A DNA stretch of 19,392 nt, from NCBI RefSeq assembly GCF_001889065.1, contig NZ_LWHB01000027.1, forward strand, positions 1 to 19,392. Direction: 5' to 3'. Below the pieces are notes generated by a model. The model made no database searches and was not told the origin of the DNA. It saw only the letters and a program-made list of their open reading frames with translations. The position numbers and the translations under genes were made by a program. This DNA is from Suttonella ornithocola (lineage in GTDB: Bacteria > Pseudomonadota > Gammaproteobacteria > Cardiobacteriales > Cardiobacteriaceae). Every line of letters begins with the position of its first letter. Position 1 is the stretch's first letter. Shown here one piece after another: positions 6,963-15,815 of this stretch.

Positions 6963-8408
6963 TTAACCTACACTACCCTCTAACTTCAACTCAATCAACC
7001 GCTGTGCTTCTACCGCAAATTCCATCGGTAATTCTTGGAACACATCTTTACAAAAGCCATTCACAATCAAGCTCACTGCATCTTCTTCTGAAATTCCGCG
7101 CTGTAAGCAATAGAAAATTTGGTCTTCACCAATTTTTGCGGTAGTCGCTTCATGTTCGATTTTTGCAGTTGGATTTTGAGTAATCAAATATGGGAAAGTA
7201 TGCGCCCCACAATCTGAACCAATCAACAAAGAATCACATTGCGAGAAATTTCGCGCATTATCTGCTTCGGGTAAAATTCTTACCAATCCACGATAAGCAT
7301 TCTGCGCTTTTCCTAAAGAAATGCCCTTAGAAATAATCGTTGATTTGGTATTTTTACCAATATGAATCATTTTTGAACCTGTATCAGCTTGTTGGAAATC
7401 GCGAGTCAATGCGACTGAATAGAACTCCCCAACAGAACCTTCCCCACGCAATACACAACTTGGATATTTCCACGTAATTGCCGAACCTGTTTCGACTTGT
7501 GTCCAGCTGATTTTACTACGCGCCCCTTGGCATAAGCCGCGTTTGGTAACAAAGTTATAAATGCCACCTTTACCTTCTTTATCACCAGGATACCAGTTTT
7601 GTACAGTAGAATATTTCACTTGCGCATCTTCATGGGCATAAATTTCCACTACTGCCGCATGTAACTGGTTTTCATCGCGTTGTGGTGCGGTACAACCTTC
7701 TAAATAAGAAACGTAACTTCCTTTATCCGCCACAATTAAAGTCCGCTCAAATTGTCCTGTATTCGCCGCATTGATACGAAAATACGTTGACAATTCCATT
7801 GGGCAACGCACACCTTCTGGAATATAGCAGAATGAGCCATCGGTAAAGACCGCCGCATTGAGTGCAGCAAAATAATTGTCTTTCATCGACACCACACTGC
7901 CTAAATATTGGCGCACCAAATCAGGATGCTCTTGCACCGCTTCAGAAAACGAACAGAAAATAATGCCATCTTTAGCTAAACGGTCTTTATAAGAAGTCGC
8001 CACCGATACGGAATCAAATACCGCATCAACCGCTACTCCTGCTAACATTTCCCGTTCCTCTAAAGGAATACCGAGCTTTTCATACGTTCGTAACAATTCT
8101 GGATCGACTTCATCTAAACTTTTTGGCCCATCTTTTTTAGATTTTGGCGCGCTGTAATAAGAAATCGCCTGATAATCAATCGGCTCAATATTCAGATGTC
8201 CCCAATCAGGTTGTTCCATTGTTTGCCATAAACGAAAGGCTTGTAACCGCCAATCTAATAACCATTCTGGTTCATTCTTCATCTTAGAGATATGACGAAT
8301 AACATCTTCATCTAGACCTGGCGGAAGCGTAACTTGTTCAATATGGATTTCAAAGCCGAACTGATATTCATTTTCGGCAATTTTTTTTAATTCTTCATTT
8401 TGACTCAT
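6963..8408 (-). CDS. sufB: SufB, Fe-S scaffold subunit of SufBCD
   Basis: A 481-residue scaffold protein on which the nascent cluster is assembled with SufC and SufD. The conserved C-terminal region is intact: ARNFSQCDSLLIG carries C391 (equivalent to E. coli C405), and IEHEATT carries H419 and E420 (equivalent to E. coli H433 and E434). The constant 14-residue offset fits the 495-residue E. coli protein. EGVRCPMELSTYFRIN and SYLEGCTAPQ in the middle are typical of SufB. It follows sufR by 12 bases, with AAGGAAA before the ATG. Unlike most suf operons it is followed by 160 bp and then a membrane-protein gene rather than by sufC. Confidence 0.97.
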   Translation of the reverse strand: MSQNEELKKIAENEYQFGFEIHIEQVTLPPGLDEDVIRHISKMKNEPEWLLDWRLQAFRLWQTMEQPDWGHLNIEPIDYQAISYYSAPKSKKDGPKSLDEVDPELLRTYEKLGIPLEEREMLAGVAVDAVFDSVSVATSYKDRLAKDGIIFCSFSEAVQEHPDLVRQYLGSVVSMKDNYFAALNAAVFTDGSFCYIPEGVRCPMELSTYFRINAANTGQFERTLIVADKGSYVSYLEGCTAPQRDENQLHAAVVEIYAHEDAQVKYSTVQNWYPGDKEGKGGIYNFVTKRGLCQGARSKISWTQVETGSAITWKYPSCVLRGEGSVGEFYSVALTRDFQQADTGSKMIHIGKNTKSTIISKGISLGKAQNAYRGLVRILPEADNARNFSQCDSLLIGSDCGAHTFPYLITQNPTAKIEHEATTAKIGEDQIFYCLQRGISEEDAVSLIVNGFCKDVFQELPMEFAVEAQRLIELKLEGSVG

Positions 8409-8420
8409 GATATTTCCTTA

Positions 8421-8882
8421 TCAAGCTCGTATGTTTTTTATGGGAACTTGAATTGTTTGATTTTGGGTTCGAACACGTCGTTCATCTCTTTGCATATCTG
8501 CTAAGCTTTTTGCGGCTAGCATGGATTGAATATCGTCATTTAATTGCTGCCAAAAAGGGCTAATGGTGCAAAAATCGGCAAATGCACAATTACATTCACC
8601 ATGAGCACAGTCAACCAATTCTGGCGCTCCCTCCATTGCTTCAACCACTTGCAATGCTGAAATATTTTCGGCTGGTCTTGCTAATGTATAGCCTCCTCGT
8701 GAGCCACGAGTAGACGATAAAATATTAAATCGAACCAAACGCTTAAGGACTTTTCCTGTCATTGGTCCTGCAATTCCTGTCATTTCTGCTAACGCTGTGG
8801 CGCTTTTTGGGGTATCATCTTCTGCTAGCAATGCGCTAAGCAGCAAAAAGGCATATTCGCTTTCTTTTGTGATGCGAAGCAT
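8421..8882 (-). CDS. sufR: SufR-type Rrf2-family regulator of the suf operon
   Basis: A 153-residue winged-helix regulator of the IscR/Rrf2 family, of the kind found upstream of sufB in gammaproteobacteria. The N-terminal recognition region (KESEYAFLLLSALL, TGKVLKRLVRFNILSSTRG, GGYTLARP) is typical. Cysteines at 92, 97, 99 and 105 (DCAHGECNCAFADFC) match the cluster-binding cysteine loop of IscR (C92, C98, C104), so it probably senses Fe-S status through its own cluster. I chose the ATG at 8882 because GGAGA lies just upstream. A TTG seven codons earlier (8903) would place the start inside the operator and close to the predicted transcription start. It is the first gene of the operon and probably autoregulatory. 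Confidence 0.92.
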   Translation of the reverse strand: MLRITKESEYAFLLLSALLAEDDTPKSATALAEMTGIAGPMTGKVLKRLVRFNILSSTRGSRGGYTLARPAENISALQVVEAMEGAPELVDCAHGECNCAFADFCTISPFWQQLNDDIQSMLAAKSLADMQRDERRVRTQNQTIQVPIKNIRA

Positions 8883-8892
8883 TGCTTCTCCG

Positions 8893-8917
8893 ATATAGTA
8901 CAAAATGTGTACTATAT
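8893..8917. promoter_or_regulatory. Perfect 9-7-9 inverted repeat, likely SufR operator
   Basis: ATATAGTAC (8893-8901) and GTACTATAT (8909-8917) are perfect inverted arms separated by seven bases. The 25-bp total length and the outer ATA...TAT are the same as in IscR type 1 sites, although the inner bases differ. It overlaps the -10 element and the predicted transcription start of the suf operon, so a bound dimer would block transcription. The position directly in front of an Rrf2 gene makes autoregulation the simplest reading. Confidence 0.8.
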
Positions 8918-8939
8918 ACCTCCCCTTTTTTTATCGCAA
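8911..8939 (-). promoter_or_regulatory. Main promoter of the suf operon
   Basis: On the minus strand, TTGCGA (8934-8939) is followed by a 17-bp spacer and TATAGT (8911-8916). The -35 matches consensus at four of six positions and the -10 at five of six. Transcription would start near 8904, giving a leader of roughly 20 bases with GGAGA before the sufR ATG. The -10 lies inside the inverted repeat at 8893-8917. Confidence 0.7.
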
Positions 8940-8961
8940 GCATTTAGCGCGCTTTCCTTTA

Positions 8962-11900
8962 TTACCCTTTTAATAATTCATCAAAAGAGAGTAGTATTTC
9001 TGTTGGGATATTAACCGATAAATGCCCTTTGCTTGACGCTGTTGGGCAACCACGTAAAAAGAAATATTCAACATCTGCTAAATGTTTATTTGGCGCATAA
9101 TTTGGTAAGCGTAAACTTAACCATCTATGTAAAGCAGTTTGATAAATCAATGCCTGCAACCAATAATGATGATCATTCATCGCTTTACTCATATTGGCTT
9201 GACTATAATCTTCAGATTCGTCACCCAAATAATTAGATTTATAGTCCAAAATGTAATATTTATCATTATATTGGTAGCAAAGGTCTATTTCACCACGTAA
9301 AAAACCAATCAATGTACGATTCTCCAACAGTTGGACATTTTTACCCCATTTCTGTAATAACTGATTAATTGCCACAATATCCAATGGTTTTTCTGAATTA
9401 ACCGATAGTGAAAAATTCATTTCATGAATTTGCTGCTGAATAGGGATAGTAAATAGCGTAGCACCAGAAATCAGCGTTGATTGACTCACTTCTTTTAACC
9501 AATTAGCGGTTTCTTTTAAAGACTGCTCATCTTCTAATAATTCATATAAACCAAATCGTGGTGCATGCCGCTTAATCAAACCTTCCCATCCGTAGGGAAA
9601 GTCCGGTGTTGCATCTTCTAAAACTTTATGTAAAAAGCTTCCCGCTCGAACACCTTTAGGAAAACGTAAAGCGATAGGTAGCTCAATAAGACTCTCTAAT
9701 TCTGTAGGTTCTTCCAATAAACTCATATAATCAGGTAATTCAATATCCACTGCTGAATACATTTGCATTGCTGTTCTAGATAACCCAGTAAAACTGGTTT
9801 TCTGCCAACCTTTAAATGTTTGCTTTGGATAAGGAAAAGACTGTATAAATTTAGAATTTGTAGCGCCGACAGGCTCTGGTAATAGAAAATCATCTTGCCT
9901 CAGTAAGATTTCTTCTGAAATCTCTGATAAAAATAAATGCTTTTTGGGAAATTGTTCTTCTTTGAACTGAGCCTTTGAATCTTTTTTCATACCCAACTTT
10001 TCTAAAGCAATATTGCGAGTTTTCTGACGCAATCCTACGAAAAGCAAGTTGGCTGCCCTTGTAATTGCGACGTATAACAATCTGGCTTGTTCTTCTGATG
10101 TTTCTTGTTTTTTTTGCTCTGCTCGATTTCCTTTTGGCGGAATAGTCGAGAGTTTGCGTTCCCCTTCATCCAAATAGGAATAAACTTGTTCAGAATGGTT
10201 TGTGGGTTGCCCCATATCTGCCAAAATCACCACAGGCGCTTCTAATCCTTTTGCACCATGAATAGTCATTAACCGAATGGCTGATTTTCCGGGCAATGCT
10301 GTTGCGATTGCCCACTGATAAGCAGGCGGCTCAGCAAGTGCCATCTGCCACCATCTTAAAAAATTTTTAGGTTGACGAGATTTACTTTGCTCCGCAATGA
10401 TTTGTAATAATTGACGCAAATCTAATAAATGTCTATCTCTATCTGGCATTGGCAAGCTGGCTAACCGTTGCCAGACACTTTTCCCATCTAAAGGTAAAGT
10501 TAAAAAATATTGCAAAGCAGCTAATAATTGGTTTTTTTCCCACATTTTTGAAGCTTCTGATAACACAATCGTAAGCTTTTCATATGTCAATGCGTCACCA
10601 TTATTAAGCGAATGATTTTCATGCGCCATTTCCGCTAACTCTTTTACAGTCTTGCCAAAAAATAAGCCACTGAGCAGACGATTTTGTCGACCTCTATTTT
10701 GTGGCATTTCCATCGCCAATAAAAGCACCCCAATTTCTTCTGCAATGGGATATTGAAAAATATTTTCATCTGCGGCAAATTCTGCATCAATACCATGATT
10801 ACGAAGCACAGATTGAAGTTCTGCTAGCTTAGCTCGGGTTCTCATCAAGACTAAAATATTTTCAGGCGCTAACTGAGCAAGCTCACCATTTTTCTGCTCA
10901 ATAGCATACTGACTTTTAGCGTTTAATAAACTTTTAATTAACGTAACAACTTGATCCGTTTCTCTCTCAGCTTTCTCAACCGAAAACCATTGTATAGGTT
11001 GTATAATTTCACTACCATCTGCCAATTTTACGACTGATTGCGCCAGTGGCTGTGCTTGCATTTTTTCATACGCAATATTCTCTCCCAATTGCTGAGACTG
11101 TTCATCTGCTAAATAAAGATTATTCACTGCCGAAATCAATGTCGGCGTAGAGCGAAAATTGGTTGTTAAACTAAAAATTTCTTCAGTAGAAAAAAGCGAT
11201 TTTAAATTCAGATAATTATTAACATCCCCACCACGGAATAAATAAATTGCTTGTTTTGGATCTCCTACTAATAAAAGAAAGGCTTTTGATGGCTTGGTAT
11301 GCTCATTTAAAAATAAATGTCGTAGTAAATTGGCTTGAGCATGATTTAAATCTTGAGATTCATCTACCAATAATATTGGATAACGGTGGACAATATATTG
11401 CGCCAATGCTTGTCCAGCTTCATTAGATAACGCTTGATTCAGTCGATTGAGCTGCGCACTAAAAGTGGTTTGATAGTGTTGCGCTAAATAGTAAGGGTAT
11501 TTTTTACGCACTGCTTTTAATGCACTATAAGCCATCTGCATCTGAAATAACTTAGCTTTTTCCTCTTCTGTAGGAAATAATTGTCCATATTGTTCAATCA
11601 ATCTTTGAATAGCAGCTCCCAAACCTTGCTGATTTAGCGCTAGAAAAAGTTGTTTTCCGCTATTATTTACAGCGCTTGCTTTTTCATAAATCGCTACTAA
11701 ATCTAACAGCGCTTCTTGTAAAACAGAGGATAGAGCTTTTTGATGAGATAAGTGTTCTAAAGCTTGTGCAAGATGAGTAATACCCTGTGTTTTTATGATT
11801 GCTAATCGCCCCCTATTGGCTAAATACGGAAAAATAGAGACCAACTCTCGAACAAACTTAGAAAAATCCTCCGTATTATAAGCAGCTAAAGTTTGTTGAA

Positions 11901-12684
11901 TGGTTACTTGCTTTTTTTTATCCTCATCAAGCGCATCTTGAATATTTTCAATCTCCGCTTCAGAAAAATTCATTGTCGCTGCAATGGCTGCGCTATAATT
12001 TTCTATTGAAGGGAAGGACTTGAGTTGTAAAATTTCATCAGCATGTTCGTGATAAAATTTTCTAAAATGATTATGTACTAACTCATAAACTGGCTGATTT
12101 TCATTTTCTAATAAGGTTAGTTGATTATCGCTACCCGTTTCTAAGGCATATTCACTCAGCCAGCGCTGACACAAACTATCTAATGTTCCAATAAAGATTT
12201 CATCAATATCTCGGCTACGACGTTCGACACGTTCAAAAAGAGCAATAAGCGCTGCTAAACCTTTTTGACAGGATTGCAACAAAATATGTCGGTTAATTGC
12301 ATCTCCTGCTGCTGATTTTAGCGCATCATTATGGTGTTCTTCTACCCAACAATTTAATAAAGCATCCATTCGTATGCCTAATGCCTCATCATCGATGAGT
12401 AAATTATTATCTTCCTGATAGGCCTTACCAATTTCTCGAACCAATAACAGAAAAGCATCAAATCTTAGCTGAATTCTTCGTCGCATTTCTGCAGCAGCTT
12501 TACGCGTAAAAGTGGTAGCGATAATCTCTCTAGGCAAACGCTCATCTTCGCCATCATCTTCTAATAATAGTCTTAGCAAAATACCTGTTAACGTCCAGGT
12601 TTTTCCGGTACCTGCGGAAGCTTCAATAAGTGCTTTTCCAGCGAGCGGTAATTCAATCGCTGGAATATTGGATATTTGAGACAT
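8962..12684 (-). CDS. recB: RecB, helicase-nuclease subunit of exonuclease V
   Basis: A 1240-residue SF1A helicase fused to a RecB-family nuclease, used in double-strand break repair and degradation of linear DNA. Walker A is ASAGTGKT (22-29, K28), motif Ia is ATTFTRKAAAEMR, Walker B is ILLVDESQD (437-445), motif III is VGDPKQAIYLFRGG (473-486), motif IV is TTNFRST (507-513), motif V is MTIHGAKGLE (806-815), and motif VI is YVAITRAANLL (871-881). The nuclease domain has H1019 (GSFLHKVLE), D1134 (GEIDLCY), D1147 and K1149 (ILDYKSNYLG); the D-D-K spacing equals that of E. coli RecB. The N terminus (LAGKALIEASAGTGKT) is RecB-like and lacks the AddA Q-motif. It overlaps truD by 32 bases. recC and recD are not in the window. 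Confidence 0.9.
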   Translation of the reverse strand: MSQISNIPAIELPLAGKALIEASAGTGKTWTLTGILLRLLLEDDGEDERLPREIIATTFTRKAAAEMRRRIQLRFDAFLLLVREIGKAYQEDNNLLIDDEALGIRMDALLNCWVEEHHNDALKSAAGDAINRHILLQSCQKGLAALIALFERVERRSRDIDEIFIGTLDSLCQRWLSEYALETGSDNQLTLLENENQPVYELVHNHFRKFYHEHADEILQLKSFPSIENYSAAIAATMNFSEAEIENIQDALDEDKKKQVTIQQTLAAYNTEDFSKFVRELVSIFPYLANRGRLAIIKTQGITHLAQALEHLSHQKALSSVLQEALLDLVAIYEKASAVNNSGKQLFLALNQQGLGAAIQRLIEQYGQLFPTEEEKAKLFQMQMAYSALKAVRKKYPYYLAQHYQTTFSAQLNRLNQALSNEAGQALAQYIVHRYPILLVDESQDLNHAQANLLRHLFLNEHTKPSKAFLLLVGDPKQAIYLFRGGDVNNYLNLKSLFSTEEIFSLTTNFRSTPTLISAVNNLYLADEQSQQLGENIAYEKMQAQPLAQSVVKLADGSEIIQPIQWFSVEKAERETDQVVTLIKSLLNAKSQYAIEQKNGELAQLAPENILVLMRTRAKLAELQSVLRNHGIDAEFAADENIFQYPIAEEIGVLLLAMEMPQNRGRQNRLLSGLFFGKTVKELAEMAHENHSLNNGDALTYEKLTIVLSEASKMWEKNQLLAALQYFLTLPLDGKSVWQRLASLPMPDRDRHLLDLRQLLQIIAEQSKSRQPKNFLRWWQMALAEPPAYQWAIATALPGKSAIRLMTIHGAKGLEAPVVILADMGQPTNHSEQVYSYLDEGERKLSTIPPKGNRAEQKKQETSEEQARLLYVAITRAANLLFVGLRQKTRNIALEKLGMKKDSKAQFKEEQFPKKHLFLSEISEEILLRQDDFLLPEPVGATNSKFIQSFPYPKQTFKGWQKTSFTGLSRTAMQMYSAVDIELPDYMSLLEEPTELESLIELPIALRFPKGVRAGSFLHKVLEDATPDFPYGWEGLIKRHAPRFGLYELLEDEQSLKETANWLKEVSQSTLISGATLFTIPIQQQIHEMNFSLSVNSEKPLDIVAINQLLQKWGKNVQLLENRTLIGFLRGEIDLCYQYNDKYYILDYKSNYLGDESEDYSQANMSKAMNDHHYWLQALIYQTALHRWLSLRLPNYAPNKHLADVEYFFLRGCPTASSKGHLSVNIPTEILLSFDELLKG

Positions 12685-13663
12685 CGGTAATTTCCATTAA
12701 TTCAGCCAATAAAGCCGTCGCATAACTTCCTCTTGGTAAGATAAATGAAAGCGCTAATGTAGAATCTTCTAGCCATTGCCATTCCATCGCTTGTGGTATC
12801 ACACAAAATGCTCGCCAAGCAGTTTCCGTATATTGTTTTAAATATTCAATGACTTCTTGATACGGCGATAAAGCTTTATAGCGAATTTGGGCAGCTACGC
12901 CAACATCCAAATATTCCCCTTTTCCAGGTAGCCAGCCAGCCGGACTAATATCTCCACTACAAACCCTTTTTGTTATTTCTTCATTGACTTGCTCAATAAA
13001 GAAATGACTATTACTACCGCTTAATACCATACAATCCCCTTCAAGCGGTATTTGCCAATTTTGCTCAGCTATTCGCGCTTCTAATTGTGCATTAAAAGCA
13101 GCTGAACGTAGAGCAGAAATCACTCTTCCTCTTTCATCTGCTTTTTTAGGTAAACGCTTTTTCTCTACCCATTTCATCGCATGGTTAAGATTATTATGAC
13201 CAAAACGTTGCGGACCAAACGCATTTGGAAAACCTTGCTCACGAATTTGTTCTAATAATTTCTCTATCTCTATAGAATCGCTATTGATTTCGCGAATAAT
13301 AATGCTAAAGCGATTTTGCCGATGCGTGCCTACTCTTAATTTTTTGCGTTGTCGATGTTGCTCTAGTATTTTCCAATATTCATCTTGTTTTTGTTCTTGA
13401 TTGGGTAATATACTCGCATATTTAGCCGGCAAGCATAACCATTGTCGAGTAACTGCATGGCGATCTTTCAGCCCACTATGGCTAATATCTTTTAAAGGGC
13501 AACCCGTTAATTCAGACCAACGTCGCTTAACAAAATGCGTATTCATTCCAGATTTCTCTATATAGCACCATAAATGCTCGCCGTCTGGTTCTGAAAACTG
13601 TGGGACTAATATTTCTGTAACAAAAAAATCTGAAGGATACGTTTTGATTTTAGCGTTAGACAT
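12653..13663 (-). CDS. truD: TruD, tRNA pseudouridine-13 synthase
   Basis: A 336-residue enzyme that isomerises U13 to pseudouridine in tRNA-Glu-type tRNAs. The catalytic region HSGLKDRHAVTRQW carries the nucleophilic D67, corresponding to the family motif around E. coli D80. NAFGPQRFGHNNLN is the conserved N-F-G-Q-R-F-G motif, and DFFVTE near the N terminus is also typical. Length is close to the E. coli protein (349). The start overlaps the end of the upstream gene by 8 bases, and its own 3' end overlaps recB by 32 bases, so it lies in a translationally compact operon. The function is unrelated to either neighbour. Confidence 0.95.
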   Translation of the reverse strand: MSNAKIKTYPSDFFVTEILVPQFSEPDGEHLWCYIEKSGMNTHFVKRRWSELTGCPLKDISHSGLKDRHAVTRQWLCLPAKYASILPNQEQKQDEYWKILEQHRQRKKLRVGTHRQNRFSIIIREINSDSIEIEKLLEQIREQGFPNAFGPQRFGHNNLNHAMKWVEKKRLPKKADERGRVISALRSAAFNAQLEARIAEQNWQIPLEGDCMVLSGSNSHFFIEQVNEEITKRVCSGDISPAGWLPGKGEYLDVGVAAQIRYKALSPYQEVIEYLKQYTETAWRAFCVIPQAMEWQWLEDSTLALSFILPRGSYATALLAELMEITDVSNIQYSSD

Positions 13664-15815
13664 TTGTGTTATCTACCAACTTAGTTTGGAGAAGCGCCAT
13701 TTCTTCTAATAAAAAACGACGAAGAGAAAGAATATTTTTTTGCTCCAATGAAGCTAATAATGCCACACATTCTAGATATAATTGTGGCTGTGCTGTTTGT
13801 TTACTTTGTTGCTCAAACCACTTTATATCTTCCTGATTTAATTTGTATAAAGGATAACGCTGAGGACGACGTTGCCCACTATCCAACCAAGCTTTTGCCG
13901 TTCGGTAAGTAATTTCTGGTAATTGCTCAATATCCATCACAAAACGATCGTGCGTCCGTAAAATACCATTATCTCTTGCCGCGTGTACGCTATTGATCCC
14001 ATTACTTGCAAATATCAATTTTAGAACCGTATGAATTTGCATACGCGTCATCTCAATAGATAAACGCGGTAGTCTTCTTAGCCATTCAAACCATACACCA
14101 CCGTAAGGAGGCAATTGATGCTCAACAACTTTTAGTCGCCAAGACACATCTGCACTACAGATAACCCTATCTGCTTGCATCATAATGGCACAACCTTCAT
14201 CAATTACCTTGCCAGATACGGATAGCATCACTGGATACGGCAACATTCTTAAAGCGAGTATTGCTTTTCGCAGCGCAATTTGCGTTGGTACAAATGCATC
14301 CGGATGCGCTAACCTCTCTTGCCATGTTTGTCCGCCACCAAATTGCTTCCCGTGATGATAAAGCATTAACGCACTTTGTGTTTTTCGCGCCAAACTAGTT
14401 GCTTCTATTAAATCTTTTAAATAAGCAGCATCCAAAGAAACTAGCTCTTGTTTAGGCTGCCAAATCAATAGGTTATCTTGATAATGATAACATTTACTAA
14501 AACCATTCTCCTGAATTAACTCCGCTTGCGCAGTAAAGCTATCTATTTGTTTATCTTTGCTTTGCTTTGATTGTCTTGTTCGTCGCCGCCATAAACTTGA
14601 AAGAGAATAGTTAATATCTCCTTTTTCTTTTGCTTCACAAGTACTTTCATAAACCACTGATGGTGAAAATTCTTGGAGCAATTGATAAGGACCTTGCGTC
14701 CATTGAAAAGCATGAAGCAAAATATCATCTAATTGAGTACCATTTTTCTCAGCTAATTCACTCACCCGCATCAAAAACTGCCAGAAATTCTGCAAATATG
14801 CTTTAACAAATTTCGCCTCTGCCGTTTCTAATGCCAATAAGCTTTGCCAATCTCGAGATTCAAATGCATTCACAAGAGATTCTGGTAGACTCTCTCTTTG
14901 CTCAAAAAAAGTAGGTTGATTTTCTTGATAATCGTAAAATCCCCCATTTTTATGACGACCTAAACGTTGAATTTCTATCATAACAACTATTTGGTCAGCC
15001 AAGTGTAAAGCCTCTCCAAATGATTGTTTATCTTCTTCAGGTGTTCTCTCGACCATTTTTTGAAAATGATTTAACCCTACTCGATCAAGTACAAAACAAA
15101 TTCCTTCATGAGTATGCCCCATTATCAAAGCCGTCAATGCTTCCATCATTGCCAATGACAAATTAAATTGCTTGGCATAATAAAAAGCGCTATTAACGGC
15201 AAAAACCATTAAACGGTTCGCAATAAAATTTGGCGTATCCAAAACCCTAACTGGGCGTATTCCTAAAGATTGCCTAAAAAACGCTTGTATTCGCTCACTT
15301 ACTCTATCTTCAGTTCGATCCGTCGCCACTAATTCCACTAAGCGCTGAAGGCGAGGATGAGAAAAAAAGTTTACAGCCATAAATCGCGGACGCATTCCTG
15401 CTGGCAAGGCTTTGGCAATGGCTGCGGCACATTCACCCATAGATAAGGATAATACAACAGCATCCTTGGCAAATCCGGGTGCTAATCGCGATAACCAATC
15501 CTGTTTATCTGCCAATGAATCCTCGTAACACTCAATAATCAAATCATGGTCTTGTAGTTCAATCCAATGGTCACGATAATTTCTAGGCTCAATAAAAGAT
15601 GCTGCTTCCATTCCTGTAAAAGGAGATGGGGTTTGCTGAAACAAACTATCTATAGCAGCTTCTGCTGCGGCATCAGGATAATCCTTATCAAAAGGGCGTT
15701 CATATAACTTCACGCGATAGCCCGCATTAGCAAACAATGCAGCTATTCTAGCGCCCATCATTGTCGCCCCTAGAATAGCCGGTTGCTGAAAGCGATGAAT
15801 ATTATGATGAATCAC
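13656..15815 (-). CDS. FadN-like 3-hydroxyacyl-CoA dehydrogenase/enoyl-CoA hydratase fusion with degenerate active sites
   Basis: A 719-residue protein with an N-terminal hydroxyacyl-CoA dehydrogenase-like region (about 10-390) and a C-terminal crotonase-like region (about 445-640), the FadN domain order and the reverse of FadJ. Key residues are lost. The NAD-binding GAGVMG is G-A-T-M-M-G (16-21). The catalytic histidine of IHFFNP is N149 (AVNFFSHP), although E161 is kept. The ATNTSS motif is VLSLSM (121-126). In the crotonase part the GGGxE glutamate appears to be A543 (DEGCA), while E565 may keep the second glutamate position. The frame is intact, so this is not decay by frameshift. It starts with GTG overlapping the TGA of the fadJ-like gene (GTGA), which implies coupled translation. 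I infer a non-catalytic or altered partner of the upstream protein; low residual activity is not excluded. Confidence 0.8.
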   Translation of the reverse strand: MIHHNIHRFQQPAILGATMMGARIAALFANAGYRVKLYERPFDKDYPDAAAEAAIDSLFQQTPSPFTGMEAASFIEPRNYRDHWIELQDHDLIIECYEDSLADKQDWLSRLAPGFAKDAVVLSLSMGECAAAIAKALPAGMRPRFMAVNFFSHPRLQRLVELVATDRTEDRVSERIQAFFRQSLGIRPVRVLDTPNFIANRLMVFAVNSAFYYAKQFNLSLAMMEALTALIMGHTHEGICFVLDRVGLNHFQKMVERTPEEDKQSFGEALHLADQIVVMIEIQRLGRHKNGGFYDYQENQPTFFEQRESLPESLVNAFESRDWQSLLALETAEAKFVKAYLQNFWQFLMRVSELAEKNGTQLDDILLHAFQWTQGPYQLLQEFSPSVVYESTCEAKEKGDINYSLSSLWRRRTRQSKQSKDKQIDSFTAQAELIQENGFSKCYHYQDNLLIWQPKQELVSLDAAYLKDLIEATSLARKTQSALMLYHHGKQFGGGQTWQERLAHPDAFVPTQIALRKAILALRMLPYPVMLSVSGKVIDEGCAIMMQADRVICSADVSWRLKVVEHQLPPYGGVWFEWLRRLPRLSIEMTRMQIHTVLKLIFASNGINSVHAARDNGILRTHDRFVMDIEQLPEITYRTAKAWLDSGQRRPQRYPLYKLNQEDIKWFEQQSKQTAQPQLYLECVALLASLEQKNILSLRRFLLEEMALLQTKLVDNTNV

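Noticed and set aside
8883..8903. TTG start giving sufR seven extra residues
   Set aside because: The start would fall inside the inverted repeat and almost at the predicted transcription start. The ATG at 8882 has GGAGA directly upstream and gives the usual family N terminus.
8962..12684. AddA rather than RecB
   Set aside because: The AddA-type Q-motif before Walker A is missing. The N-terminal sequence and the D-D-K nuclease spacing match RecB.
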